Assembly: GCF_004793885.1 (NCBI RefSeq) | Contig: NZ_SRYG01000021.1 | Coordinates: 1-52,260, forward strand | Reading direction: 5' to 3' | Source: Dubosiella muris | GTDB lineage: Bacteria > Bacillota_I > Bacilli_A > Erysipelotrichales > Erysipelotrichaceae | DNA length: 52,260 nucleotides | Shown here: positions 41,052-50,117 of the stretch, piece by piece | Position numbering within the stretch: the stretch's first letter is position 1 | Layout of the letters: every line of letters begins with the position of its first letter | Made by a program: the position numbers and the translations under genes | The notes under the pieces: generated by a model | Database searches by the model: none | Told to the model about the DNA's origin: nothing | Seen by the model: the letters and a program-made list of their open reading frames with translations, nothing else

Positions 41052-42458
41052 CTAAAAGTTAAAGTAAATAAACGGGTTGTACGCGTTGGAAAAGATGTAC
41101 AGGACACTGGCTGCGAAAATGGCCAGCGTGGCCAGTCCGGCGACGAGCTGGTAGGCCGGCTTTTTGCGGAACATTCGTTCAATGACGGGAAAGACCGGAC
41201 AGCAGCACACGATGCCGGCCACGTACCAAATGCCGTACTGGCGCAAATACTGCACGAACGCCTCCCCCATAAAGCCTTTCGCGCCGAGGCCGGCCATTCC
41301 GCCCAAATAATGGATGGCCTGGGTGATGGAGTCGCTTCGAAAAAGCACCCAGCCGAGCATGACGAACAAAAACGTGTACAGCCAGGAAAACTTGCCGAGT
41401 CGTTGCTGGATGCTCGTAAAGCGTTCCAGCAGCAAAAGCAGGAAGTACATGAGTCCCCAGCAAATGAAGGTCCAGTTGGCGCCATGCCAGATGCCGGTGA
41501 GCAGCCAGACGACAAACAAGTTGAACACGAGCTGGGAACGGGTCTTGACGCGCGAGCCGCCCAGCGGAATGTACACGTAGTCGCGAAACCACGTCTGAAG
41601 CGACATGTGCCAGCGGCGCCAGAACTCCGAAACCGAGCGGGACAAGTACGGATAGTTGAAATTTTCCTCAAAGTGGAATCCAAACATCCAGCCCAAACCG
41701 ATGGCCATGTCCGAATACCCGGCGAAGTCGTAAAAGATTTGGAGAGTATAGGAAAACGCGCCTAGCCAAAACATTAAAACGGAATTGACGGCGTTGGTAG
41801 CGAACGCGGCGTCGGCGACGACGGCGAACTGGTTGGCGAGCAGCACCTTTTTCCCCAAACCGATGATGAAGCGGTTCACGCCGCGGGCGAAGTCGTCGAG
41901 GTTTTCATGGCGTTCGCGAATTTCTTCGGCGACCGTGTTGTAGCGCACGATCGGCCCGGCGATGAGCTGAGGAAAAAACGAGATGTACAGCGCCGTATCT
42001 TGAATGAGCGGCTTTTTCGGCTTTGGATCCCTTGCCATATCCACGACAAACGAAATGGCTTGGAACGTGAAAAAAGAGATTCCGACCGGAATGCGGTTGC
42101 CGATCAATTCCAAATTCCATCCAAGCATGTTGTTCAAATTGCTGATGAGAAAATCGGCGTATTTGAAGTAGCCTAAAATAAGCAGGTCGAGCACCACGGT
42201 CAAAAAGATGACAAGACGCGGTGAAAGATTCAACCGTCGGGCCCGGATCTTCCATACGAGCCATCCGGCCGTGTAATGAATCCCGATCATGACGAGCATC
42301 AACAGCACGAACACGGGTTCGCCGTACGCGTAAAACAACAAACTGGCCGCCAACAAAAGCCAGTTCTTTCCTTGCGGCTTGTTTCGCAACGGTCCAAAGT
42401 ACAGGACGAGAACAAGCGGCAGAAAAAGAAACAAAAAAATCTCACTTGGAAACAACAT
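41052..42458 (-). CDS. MBOAT O-acyltransferase (AlgI-like)
   Basis: A 468-residue polytopic MBOAT protein like AlgI or PatA, moving acetyl groups across the membrane. It starts MLFPSEIFLFLFLPLVLVLYF as AlgI proteins do. The family segments are GISFFTFQAISFVVD, FPQLIAGPIVRY, YDFAGYSDMAIGLGWMFGF, FWRRWHMSLQTWFRDYVYIPLGG, and the catalytic His in LLTGIWHGANWTF. Together with the SGNH partner it forms a two-gene O-acetylation module lying between the SPNTGF duplicates. Confidence 0.95.
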   Translation of the reverse strand: MLFPSEIFLFLFLPLVLVLYFGPLRNKPQGKNWLLLAASLLFYAYGEPVFVLLMLVMIGIHYTAGWLVWKIRARRLNLSPRLVIFLTVVLDLLILGYFKYADFLISNLNNMLGWNLELIGNRIPVGISFFTFQAISFVVDMARDPKPKKPLIQDTALYISFFPQLIAGPIVRYNTVAEEIRERHENLDDFARGVNRFIIGLGKKVLLANQFAVVADAAFATNAVNSVLMFWLGAFSYTLQIFYDFAGYSDMAIGLGWMFGFHFEENFNYPYLSRSVSEFWRRWHMSLQTWFRDYVYIPLGGSRVKTRSQLVFNLFVVWLLTGIWHGANWTFICWGLMYFLLLLLERFTSIQQRLGKFSWLYTFLFVMLGWVLFRSDSITQAIHYLGGMAGLGAKGFMGEAFVQYLRQYGIWYVAGIVCCCPVFPVIERMFRKKPAYQLVAGLATLAIFAASVLYIFSNAYNPFIYFNF

Positions 42459-42495
42459 CGTTCTCTTCCCTTTCTTTCTTTACACAACAAGCAAC

Positions 42496-42524
42496 CAAAA
42501 AGACCTTGACGACAACCAAGGTCT
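42496..42524 (-). terminator. Terminator of SPNTGF protein gene 2
   Basis: Minus-strand AGACCTTG-GTTGTCGT-CAAGGTCT followed by TTTT. Confidence 0.85.
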
Positions 42525-42552
42525 TAACGGTAGATGATTTCGAACATTGATT

Positions 42553-43335
42553 TTAGAAACCGGTATTTGGCGATTTCTTCACAGAAACAAGTTTTTTGGC
42601 ACTCGTAGGTTTCGTGGAACCGGCCAACGAATCCGCTGGTTTTTCCACTTCCTCTTTGTCTAGTTTCACAACGGTGCCATCGGACATGACTTTGACGAAC
42701 GCGATTGGGGACAGGCTGTCTAAATGAAGTTTGAACTTCAAGCCTTTTTGCGTACCAATGGCCGCTTCTCCTTCAGTTTCTTCCAGCGTGGCTTCCATCA
42801 CTTCCCAGGCGCCGTTTTTCAACTGGTGCATGACATAAATGGTGTCACCGGCCTTCAAGCCTTTCCAAAGTTCCTGGTATTGCGGCCATACGTTAAACTC
42901 GAAGTCCATGCCGCCTTCCGGAAGATCCACTTTTTCGGCACTGGTCGATCCAACGCCGACAGGACGATTTGCAGGAAGTTTCTGAACATAACTCTCATAG
43001 TCTCCGGCGCCAAGCAAAACGACATTCGCGTCTTTCGGGACATCAAATCCCGCCTTTTCGATAATGTCTCTTACCGCGTTTGGCTTTTGTAACTCCTCAT
43101 ACATCTTTTCAGAAACATCTTTTTTGAATAAAAGAGTCGTTGTTTCCATTCCATCGGCATCCACTACTGTAGTTCCGGTTCCGTATGGCGTGTTCTGCTT
43201 CAAATCGGTAATGGTCGGGGATTTGTCCACATCCGTACTTGTCGAGCTGTCATCGGTCTGCGCCCAGATCGGCGTGCCTCCCAACAACATCGTCAGCGCC
43301 AGGGCCGCGCCGGTCAGTTTTTTCATGTTTCCCAT
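42553..43335 (-). CDS. Secreted protein with C-terminal SPNTGF (copy 2)
   Basis: A 260-residue paralogue of the gene at 38.9 kb. The signal peptide (MGNMKKLTGAALALTMLLGGTPIWAQ) and the N-terminal TDDSSTSTDVDKSPTITDLKQN stretch are almost identical; the mid-part has diverged (SYVQKLPANRPVGVGSTSAEK in place of the shorter loop); LDSLSPIAFVKVMSDGTVVKLDKEEVE is identical. It ends VKKSPNTGF with no membrane tail. I use the ATG at 43335, with AAAGGA upstream. Promoter, leader hairpin and 3' region are also shared with copy 1. Confidence 0.82.
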   Translation of the reverse strand: MGNMKKLTGAALALTMLLGGTPIWAQTDDSSTSTDVDKSPTITDLKQNTPYGTGTTVVDADGMETTTLLFKKDVSEKMYEELQKPNAVRDIIEKAGFDVPKDANVVLLGAGDYESYVQKLPANRPVGVGSTSAEKVDLPEGGMDFEFNVWPQYQELWKGLKAGDTIYVMHQLKNGAWEVMEATLEETEGEAAIGTQKGLKFKLHLDSLSPIAFVKVMSDGTVVKLDKEEVEKPADSLAGSTKPTSAKKLVSVKKSPNTGF

Positions 43336-43353
43336 ACTCAATTTTCCTTTCTG

Positions 43354-43372
43354 ATTGTAGGTTTCCTACAAT
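43354..43372 (-). promoter_or_regulatory. Leader hairpin of SPNTGF gene 2
   Basis: Perfect 8-bp stem ATTGTAGG/CCTACAAT with an AAA loop, directly before the ribosome binding site, at the same place as the copy 1 hairpin. Confidence 0.6.
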
Positions 43373-43392
43373 TCATTTAATTTTATACCGTA

Positions 43393-43422
43393 ATTTTAAC
43401 TGTCTTTGTTTTATTTTGTCAA
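43393..43422 (-). promoter_or_regulatory. Promoter of SPNTGF gene 2
   Basis: Minus-strand TTGACA (43417-43422), 18-base A-rich spacer, TAAAAT (43393-43398). It matches the copy 1 promoter apart from the spacer. Confidence 0.75.
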
Positions 43423-43496
43423 TTCTTTTTTAACTTTTTATATATGTCATAAATTTGCAACGATTATTGCATCAGTATATAACTGTGGCTAATTAA

Positions 43497-43524
43497 CAAA
43501 AAAAGGTGGATTGTCTATCCACCA
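43497..43524 (-). terminator. Terminator of the GH3 gene
   Basis: Minus-strand GGTGGA-TAGACAA-TCCACC followed by TTTTTTT. Confidence 0.85.
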
Positions 43525-43555
43525 TTTCTTTGCTTATTTTGTTGTATTGTATCGA

Positions 43556-45826
43556 CTACAGCGTCAAACCGAAACCGTACTCGTAGTAGTTTCCGGCCGC
43601 GTCCTTGTAGGCGTAGCCTTTGCCGTTTTCGTCTTTCAAGGCATCCGGAAGGTACTTGTCCTTCTCGTAGCCTGGCAAGTCGTTTGGCGTGATGCATACG
43701 CCTTTTTCATTGACCGCGATGACTTCGTCGTTTTTCGGCAGCGTCATCGGCAGCTTGCCAACCGGCGCGAACCGGCCGAACAGCACGTCGTAGTACGCTT
43801 TCGTGTACGTGTCGAAACCAGCCATCAGCACATCGCAATACGGCTCGAGGTTTTGTACGATCCAAGGCATCGTGATGTTGATCGTTCCCACGACTTTTCC
43901 GCCGCGCGCGTGGATGTTCTCGCTGATTTCCTTCACGCGTCCGATGCCGGCCGCCGTCGTTTCCTCGTGCGTCGTTTCCAGAGGCAAACCTTCCTCGCTA
44001 AAGTCGGCTACGACTTTGTTTTCGCAAAGGTCGATTTCCAGCAAGCCTTTCGTCGCCGTAAAGTAGTTTCCGGACTGTGGCGAAACCATAAGGATCGCCA
44101 CGTCCGCTTTCGTATAGTCGTCTGTCAGCGTCACGTTTTCCTTGGCCAGCTCTTCGCGCAGAGCCTTCGTCCACGCCTCGCTCGCTTTTTCCGTCTGGTC
44201 GAAGCCTTCGACATAGACGCTCTTGCCTTCCGTTTCCAGCGGCAGGACGCCGTTGTTTTTCAGAAGGACAACCGACTGGCGGTGTACTTCCATCGCCTTT
44301 TCCCAGTCCTCGCTTTCCGAAATGGCCGCCTTCGACTCTTTCGGATCGCGGTACGAATCTTCGAACATGCCCAACGCGAACTTCTCCGTCAGCGTGCGCT
44401 TTGCCGCTCTGGAAATAGCCGCGTCATCCAGCGTGATTTGCTTGAGCGTGTAGCCTTCCGGAATGGCGTGCGTGTCGTAGTAGCCGTTTGTGCGGCGGGC
44501 GTATGCCTCTTTTGCCAGTTCAACACCATATGATTCCGAAATCAAGTCGACGCCGTTGTTGATGGCCAGCGCCACCCGCTCCGGCCGGTCGAGCGCTTCC
44601 ACGCCCCAGCTCATGTTGTCAATGATACCCGAATCCGAGTTGATGTAGCCTTTGAAACCAAACTGATCGCGCAAAAGCTCCTGGATCATATAGTGGTTGA
44701 ACGCGAATCCAACCGGAGTCCATGTGATCTCCTCGCCGTTCAATCCATGCTGCGCCGCCGATTTCTCCTTGCACGGCTTCGCGTAGTATGGCATGATCGA
44801 CGCCACGTTGTGCGCGATGGCCGGAATGAACCCTTTCGTGTGGTAGTTTGTCAGCGAGTCTTCCGTCGCGTACACGTTCCACTGCCCTTCTTTGTAGTGC
44901 GGGTCGAAGCCGTTTTCACGCGCGCCGCCACCCGGCCAGTGTTTTACCGTCAGCGCCACGCCATCCGTCGTCACGCCGTTCTCGCCGCCCTGCACCGCTG
45001 GTACAAGGGCTTCGAAAATCTTCGCGATCAGTTCCGGATTTTCGCCAAATGTACCGTAAATTCGCTGCCATCTTGGGTCCGTCACAACATCGGCCATGTA
45101 CATGTAGCCTTTACGCAAACCGGCCGCGTTCCATTCGTGGCGGATTGCCTCGCCAAATTCCTTGACGATGCCCGTGTCGTTGGCGCCAAGCACCGCCGCC
45201 GCGATACCAAGCGTGCCAGGCCATGCCGGGAACACGCCAACCGCGTCGTTCATACCGAACACGACTTTTCCGTTTTCGTTACGGGAGTTGGTCGTTACCA
45301 TAACCGGGATGAAATGCCCGTTGTTTTCGGCTGTTTTTTGCAGCTCGTTCAACCAGTCCGTCAAGTGGTCCGGCTGCGGGTTGTCACGCAAAATGTAGTT
45401 GCGCATCTTGTCTTCCCGGATCGACTGCGTCGTGCCCGGAATCGTGTATCCGGCGAAAATCGACGCGTTTTCCAGCGTGTTCTCATCAAGCAGACCTGTT
45501 TCATCGGATACCTTCACGATGCTTTCCGGATCAACGCCTTTTTCTTTGGCCATTCTTTTTTCCAGCTGGCCGATTTCCTTTGTGAACGGGTTGCGGCTCG
45601 TCACGAACAACTGGCCGATCTTTTCCTCTACGGACATGTCGTCAACGAGCGCCTGCGCTCTTTCTTCCGGGCTTTTGCGCCAGTCGGAAAAGACTTTTAA
45701 CTCGCCGCTGCCGTCCAGGTCTTTAAAAAACAACCCGTCGGCTTCAAGAACCGGCTGGTCGACCGTCGTGATCGTCGGCCCGTTCTCGTTGTGGTATATT
45801 TTGATTTCTTCACTTGCTTTTTTCAC
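43556..45826 (-). CDS. Glycoside hydrolase family 3 enzyme
   Basis: A 756-residue GH3 protein without signal peptide, so cytosolic. The N-terminal barrel domain has VKHWPGGGARENG and the nucleophile region GYINSDSGIIDN with Asp398; the second domain contains SVVLLKNNGVLPLETEGKSVYVEGF and the C-terminal part KLPMTLPKNDE. Likely a beta-glucosidase or beta-xylosidase-type exo-enzyme on imported oligosaccharides. The start is GTG, six bases after GAGGT. It is divergent from the AraC regulator 61 bases away, which probably controls it. Confidence 0.92.
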   Translation of the reverse strand: MKKASEEIKIYHNENGPTITTVDQPVLEADGLFFKDLDGSGELKVFSDWRKSPEERAQALVDDMSVEEKIGQLFVTSRNPFTKEIGQLEKRMAKEKGVDPESIVKVSDETGLLDENTLENASIFAGYTIPGTTQSIREDKMRNYILRDNPQPDHLTDWLNELQKTAENNGHFIPVMVTTNSRNENGKVVFGMNDAVGVFPAWPGTLGIAAAVLGANDTGIVKEFGEAIRHEWNAAGLRKGYMYMADVVTDPRWQRIYGTFGENPELIAKIFEALVPAVQGGENGVTTDGVALTVKHWPGGGARENGFDPHYKEGQWNVYATEDSLTNYHTKGFIPAIAHNVASIMPYYAKPCKEKSAAQHGLNGEEITWTPVGFAFNHYMIQELLRDQFGFKGYINSDSGIIDNMSWGVEALDRPERVALAINNGVDLISESYGVELAKEAYARRTNGYYDTHAIPEGYTLKQITLDDAAISRAAKRTLTEKFALGMFEDSYRDPKESKAAISESEDWEKAMEVHRQSVVLLKNNGVLPLETEGKSVYVEGFDQTEKASEAWTKALREELAKENVTLTDDYTKADVAILMVSPQSGNYFTATKGLLEIDLCENKVVADFSEEGLPLETTHEETTAAGIGRVKEISENIHARGGKVVGTINITMPWIVQNLEPYCDVLMAGFDTYTKAYYDVLFGRFAPVGKLPMTLPKNDEVIAVNEKGVCITPNDLPGYEKDKYLPDALKDENGKGYAYKDAAGNYYEYGFGLTL

Positions 45827-45887
45827 TTTTTTACCTCATGTGTGCACCTTAATGATATTCATCCCGTCTTTTTGATAAGATAGGGTT

Positions 45888-46766
45888 ATGAAAGAAAAAC
45901 TTCGAACTGAATTTAACCAGCGGCAAAATATGATCGAGCCGGATTTTGAATTGTATTACTATACGGACAACAATCTTCACCGGGTTAGCACGCATAAACA
46001 TGATTATTACGAGATTCTTTTTTTTCTGGAAGGGAGCGTAACGACCGTTGTCGGCGATTCGACGTATCGACTCGAGCCGGGGGATTTGGTCATCGTCCCT
46101 CCCGGAATTTTCCATTATTCCCACATCGACACGAGCAAAACCCCGTATCGTCGCTTCACGCTTTGGATTTCCGAGCCGTTTTTTAAACGCATGGTCGGCT
46201 TGGATCAAAGCTTTGGCTATTTGGAAAAACCGGTCGTTCACGAGAAACGCTACCATTACCACCTCGACCGAATCACTTCGTACAACATCCAGTCCAAGAT
46301 CTTGCGCCTTTTGGAAAGCATGCATTACGACGAGTTCGGCAAACATGTGCAGGAGCGTCTTTGCTGCTGCGACGTGCTGCTCACCATCAATCAAATGCTG
46401 TACGAACAAGACCATCCTTATGAATTAAAAGAAGGACAAAGTTTGGCGGAAAGCTTGTTCAACTACATTAAAATGCACATCGACGAAGACATCTCGCTCG
46501 AGTCGCTGGCGCAAACCTTTTATATTTCAAAATACTACATCTCGCATTTATTCAAGTCCCACGTGGGGATGTCGGTTCATCAGTATATCATTAAGAAACG
46601 ATTGGATTTAGTGTGTGGCGCCATTCTTTCCGACACCGACATCACTAAAGCATGCGAACAGGCCGGTTTTAAAAACTACTCCAACTTTTACCGGGCCTTT
46701 GTGAAAGAATATGGAATGTCCCCGAAAGAGTTCCGGGAAAAACATAGAATAGAACCAGCTCGTTAG
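45888..46766 (+). CDS. AraC-family regulator with cupin sensor
   Basis: A 292-residue regulator. Residues 30-120 form a cupin sugar-sensing domain (VSTHKHDYYEILFFLEG, YRLEPGDLVIVPPGIFHYSHI). The C-terminal 100 residues have two helix-turn-helix motifs (SLESLAQTFYISKYYISHLFKSHVGMSVHQYIIKKRL, then ACEQAGFKNYSNFYRAFVKEYGMSPKEFR). It is divergent from GH3 and convergent with kdgK, so it could regulate either; the divergent layout favours GH3. AGGG precedes the ATG. Confidence 0.93.
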   Translation: MKEKLRTEFNQRQNMIEPDFELYYYTDNNLHRVSTHKHDYYEILFFLEGSVTTVVGDSTYRLEPGDLVIVPPGIFHYSHIDTSKTPYRRFTLWISEPFFKRMVGLDQSFGYLEKPVVHEKRYHYHLDRITSYNIQSKILRLLESMHYDEFGKHVQERLCCCDVLLTINQMLYEQDHPYELKEGQSLAESLFNYIKMHIDEDISLESLAQTFYISKYYISHLFKSHVGMSVHQYIIKKRLDLVCGAILSDTDITKACEQAGFKNYSNFYRAFVKEYGMSPKEFREKHRIEPAR

Positions 46767-46779
46767 AGCTGGTATTTTT
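46754..46779 (+). terminator. Terminator of the AraC gene
   Basis: ACCAGCTC-GTTA-GAGCTGGT followed by ATTTTTG. It may also slow minus-strand transcription after kdgK, but lacks a T run on that side. Confidence 0.85.
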
Positions 46780-46796
46780 GTTTTTTTTCGGTTTTC

Positions 46797-47819
46797 TTAT
46801 CGCTGAACGCGTCCCGAACCATCGCCCTGGGCGAGCTTTTCGACCTCGTCCACCGACACCAGGTTGTAGTCGCCTTCCACCGAGTGCTTCAGCGCGCTGG
46901 CCGCCACCGCAAACTCGATTGCGTCCTGGCTGTTTTTGCCTTCCATCAAGGCGTGGATCAATCCGCCGCCAAACGAGTCCCCGCCGCCTACGCGGTCCAC
47001 GATGTTCAAATCGTATTTCTTCGAGAAGCAGTACTCGTTGCCGTCATACAGCATCGCGCTCCACAAGTTGCGGTTGGCGCTAATGCTTTCCCGCAGCGTG
47101 ATCGCCACTTTCTGGAAGCCGAACGTGTCCATCAGTTGTTTCGCCACGTCTTTGTAGCCTTCGTGGTTGATTTGGCCGCCATGGATGTCTGTGTTCGCCG
47201 CTTCGATGCCAAACACGTCTTTAGCGTCCTCTTCGTTGGCGATGCACACGTCGATGTACTTCGCCAGCTCGCTCATCACTTTGTTGGCTTTTTCCTTGCT
47301 CCACAGCTTGTTGCGGTAGTTCAAGTCGCACGATACCGGAATGCCTTTTTCATGGCATTTCTTCATCGCTTCCAACGTGATGTCCGCCACCTCGTCGTTG
47401 AGCGCCGGCGTGATCCCTGTCGTATGGAACCATTCAGCCCCGTCCAAAATTTGATCCCAGTCGAAGTCTTCCGGGCTTGCTTTCGCGATCGCGCTGTCCT
47501 TGCGGTCGTAGATGACCTTGCTTGGACGCTGGCTAGCGCCTTTTTCCAAGTAGTAAATGCCGACACGCTCGCCGCCGCGCACGATGTCGCTTGTATTCAC
47601 GCCGTATTTGCGCAGCGAGTTCAGCGCCGCCTGCCCGATTTCATGGGCTGGCAGTTTGCTGACGAAATGCGCGTCGTGGCCGTAGTTGGCCAGCGATACC
47701 GCGACGTTGGCTTCGCCGCCGCCGTAGGTCGCGCCAAAGCTGTCGGCCTGCACGAACCGCGTGTAGCCTGCCGGCGCGAGCCGGAGCATCAATTCTCCGA
47801 ATGTAATGACTTTTTTCAT
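46797..47819 (-). CDS. kdgK: 2-keto-3-deoxygluconate kinase
   Basis: A 340-residue PfkB/ribokinase-family kinase making KDPG from 2-keto-3-deoxygluconate. It begins VITFGELMLRLAPAGYTRFVQADSF, has TYGGGEANVAVSLANYG, and ends with VDRVGGGDSFGGGLIHAL, where the catalytic Asp is in GGGD. It lies one base after kdgA, completing the pathway from fructuronate. Substrate assignment rests on the operon. Confidence 0.92.
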   Translation of the reverse strand: MKKVITFGELMLRLAPAGYTRFVQADSFGATYGGGEANVAVSLANYGHDAHFVSKLPAHEIGQAALNSLRKYGVNTSDIVRGGERVGIYYLEKGASQRPSKVIYDRKDSAIAKASPEDFDWDQILDGAEWFHTTGITPALNDEVADITLEAMKKCHEKGIPVSCDLNYRNKLWSKEKANKVMSELAKYIDVCIANEEDAKDVFGIEAANTDIHGGQINHEGYKDVAKQLMDTFGFQKVAITLRESISANRNLWSAMLYDGNEYCFSKKYDLNIVDRVGGGDSFGGGLIHALMEGKNSQDAIEFAVAASALKHSVEGDYNLVSVDEVEKLAQGDGSGRVQR

Positions 47820-47820
47820 T

Positions 47821-48459
47821 TTATCCTCTTACCTCATTCAATTTTTTGACTGCCTGCCGCGTCATTTCCTCGATCTGGTCGAACGCTTTCGCCTCGATCA
47901 AGTCTTTCTTTACCATCCAGCTGCCGCCGATGCAAAGAATGATGTCCTCTTTCAAATAGGCATCCATGTTCTTTTCGGAAATGCCGCCGGTCGGCATGAA
48001 TTTCATCATGTTGTAAGGCGCCGCGATCGCTTTGATCATCGCCAGACCGCCTGCCGGCTCGGCCGGGAAGAACTTCACGACATCGAGTCCAAGGCGGTAC
48101 GCTCTTTGGACATCGGTTGGCGTGCACGTTCCCGGTGTGACCGGAATGTCTTTTTCGATGCAGTATTTGACAACTTCCTCATCGAATCCGGGGGAAACGA
48201 TGAACTGCGCGCCCGCGTTGATGGCTTCGTCGACTTGTTTTGTCGTCAAAACCGTACCTGCGCCGACGAGCATGTCGGGACGGGCGGCTTTCATCGCCTC
48301 GATGCAGGCGGCGGCTTCACGGGTGCGGAATGTCACTTCCGCGGCGGGAAGACCGCCTTCGCACAGGGCGTTGGCTAGTGGCGCGGCGTCTTCCTTATGG
48401 TCGAGAACGACGACCGGGATGATCCCGATTTCGTTGAATCGCTGTAAAGTTTTATTCAT
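47821..48459 (-). CDS. kdgA: KDPG aldolase (hexuronate operon)
   Basis: A 212-residue class I aldolase splitting KDPG into pyruvate and glyceraldehyde 3-phosphate. Catalytic Glu is in AAEVTFRT, Schiff-base Lys in VVKFFPAEPAGG, and the phosphate loop is MPTGGISEKN. The ATG overlaps the uxuB stop as TAATG. Its trioses enter tpiA/pgk glycolysis. Sequence differs clearly from the aldolase at 19 kb. Confidence 0.94.
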   Translation of the reverse strand: MNKTLQRFNEIGIIPVVVLDHKEDAAPLANALCEGGLPAAEVTFRTREAAACIEAMKAARPDMLVGAGTVLTTKQVDEAINAGAQFIVSPGFDEEVVKYCIEKDIPVTPGTCTPTDVQRAYRLGLDVVKFFPAEPAGGLAMIKAIAAPYNMMKFMPTGGISEKNMDAYLKEDIILCIGGSWMVKKDLIEAKAFDQIEEMTRQAVKKLNEVRG

Positions 48460-50078
48460 TATTTGCTCACCTTTTCCACCACTTCGTGGAGCGTCGAACG
48501 AATCGCGCCTTCTTTTGCGTTCATTTGATTGAACAGTGCAACGACTTTGTCGGCCATGCCGTATTCGATCAAGTCGATGCCAAACACTTTGGCGTTCGTC
48601 AAAATCGGCTTGAGATCTTCGACGGTGACCACATCGCCAAGCTGGATGCCGGATACGAGTGGATACAGCTCGTCAAGCAGCGGATCCACGCTGGCTTCGA
48701 ACCGGTTTCCGTTGTCGTTGATTTGCATCAGGTAGCGCAGCCAGCCCGCAAACACCAGTGGAATGGCTTCCAGGTTCGCTGGATCGAGCGTTTCGTCCTG
48801 CGCGTACGATTTGATTGTTTCACCAAAGCGAACGCTTAATTTCTGCGACGTGTCGGTTGCGATTCGCTGTGGAGCGTCCGGCATGAACGGGTTCGGGAAC
48901 CGCACGTTGATGACTGTGTCGATAAATTCTTTTGGATCCAGGATGCCCGGGTTGATGACAACCGGCAGTCCTTCTTTGTAGCCGATGGCTTTGATCAAGC
49001 CAACCAGATCGGCGTCCTGCATTTCCGCGCTGATGAGCGTGTAGTCGAGCAGGCATCCAAACACGGCCAGAGCCGTATGCAGCGGATTCAAGCATGTCGT
49101 GACTTTCATCGTTTCCACTTTGTTGACGGTTTCGCGATCCGTGAAAATCAGCCCGCCTTTTTCGAGCGCCGGACGACCGTTCGGGAACTGGTCTTCGATG
49201 ACGAGGTATTCGGTTTCTTCCGCGTTGACAAACGGCGCGACAAATGATCCGCGCGATGTCTTGACTGGATCCATGTCCTCGACTCCGTCTTTTTTGAAGA
49301 TTTCGCTCACTTTGTCATCCGGTCTAGGCGTGATTTTGTCAATCATCGACCATGGGAAGCTTACCTGGTTCTCGTCGTCGACATATTGTACGAATTCATC
49401 GGAGACAAAGCCGTTTTCGTTCCATGCTTTGACGTAAGCCATGATCGCGTTTTTCAGTTTCTCGCCATTGTGCGAGCAGTTGTCCATGCTGACCATCGCG
49501 ATTGGCAGCTTGCCGTTGTTGTAGCGTTCCAGAAGCAGAGCGCACACTTTTCCCAGGTAGGAAACCGGCATGGCTGGTCCTTGCTCGAAATCGGTTTTGA
49601 CTGGTTCGAGCGTTTCGCCTGCCGCGTTGGTGAGGGCGTAGCCTTTTTCCGTAATCGTGAACGACGCCATCTGCAAGCTTGGAGCGCGGAAGATTTCCTT
49701 CATCCGGGCGAATTCCGCCTCGTTTTTCGGATCGAGGAAAACGGACTCGGCAATCGAGCCGATGACCGTCTTTTGCACGTTTCCATCGGATTTGAGCGTG
49801 GCGAGCAGCGCGAGCGTGTCGTGGTCGCGGAAGTTTTGCAGAATCGCTTCGTCAAATCCTTCCACCGCGATCAGTCCGCGGTCCAAAACGCCTTCGTTCA
49901 AAAGGGTTTCCACTACGTTGGCCTGGTAGGCTTTAAACAAGTTTCCGGCGCCAAAATGAATCCAGGTTGGCTCCGCTTTTGTTTTGGCGATCATCGCTTC
50001 GCGGTCGTAAGTCGGAAGATCGTATCCGGCTTCGATCCAAGGCTGACGGTCTTTTAATCCTGTATTTGATAATTTCAT
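48459..50078 (-). CDS. uxuB: D-mannonate oxidoreductase (fructuronate reductase)
   Basis: A 539-residue long-chain mannitol dehydrogenase-family enzyme reducing fructuronate to mannonate with NADH. The nucleotide-binding stretch WIHFGAGNLFKAYQANV, the VSMDNCSHNGEKL segment with active-site Asn, and TCLNPLHTALAVFG with the catalytic Lys/His region neighbours are visible. Its place directly after uxuA supports UxuB rather than mannitol or tagaturonate enzymes. It is 39 bases downstream of uxuA. Confidence 0.92.
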   Translation of the reverse strand: MKLSNTGLKDRQPWIEAGYDLPTYDREAMIAKTKAEPTWIHFGAGNLFKAYQANVVETLLNEGVLDRGLIAVEGFDEAILQNFRDHDTLALLATLKSDGNVQKTVIGSIAESVFLDPKNEAEFARMKEIFRAPSLQMASFTITEKGYALTNAAGETLEPVKTDFEQGPAMPVSYLGKVCALLLERYNNGKLPIAMVSMDNCSHNGEKLKNAIMAYVKAWNENGFVSDEFVQYVDDENQVSFPWSMIDKITPRPDDKVSEIFKKDGVEDMDPVKTSRGSFVAPFVNAEETEYLVIEDQFPNGRPALEKGGLIFTDRETVNKVETMKVTTCLNPLHTALAVFGCLLDYTLISAEMQDADLVGLIKAIGYKEGLPVVINPGILDPKEFIDTVINVRFPNPFMPDAPQRIATDTSQKLSVRFGETIKSYAQDETLDPANLEAIPLVFAGWLRYLMQINDNGNRFEASVDPLLDELYPLVSGIQLGDVVTVEDLKPILTNAKVFGIDLIEYGMADKVVALFNQMNAKEGAIRSTLHEVVEKVSK

Positions 50079-50117
50079 CGTATTTTGCCTTCTTTCTTAC
50101 TCAATGCTTTTGATCAA

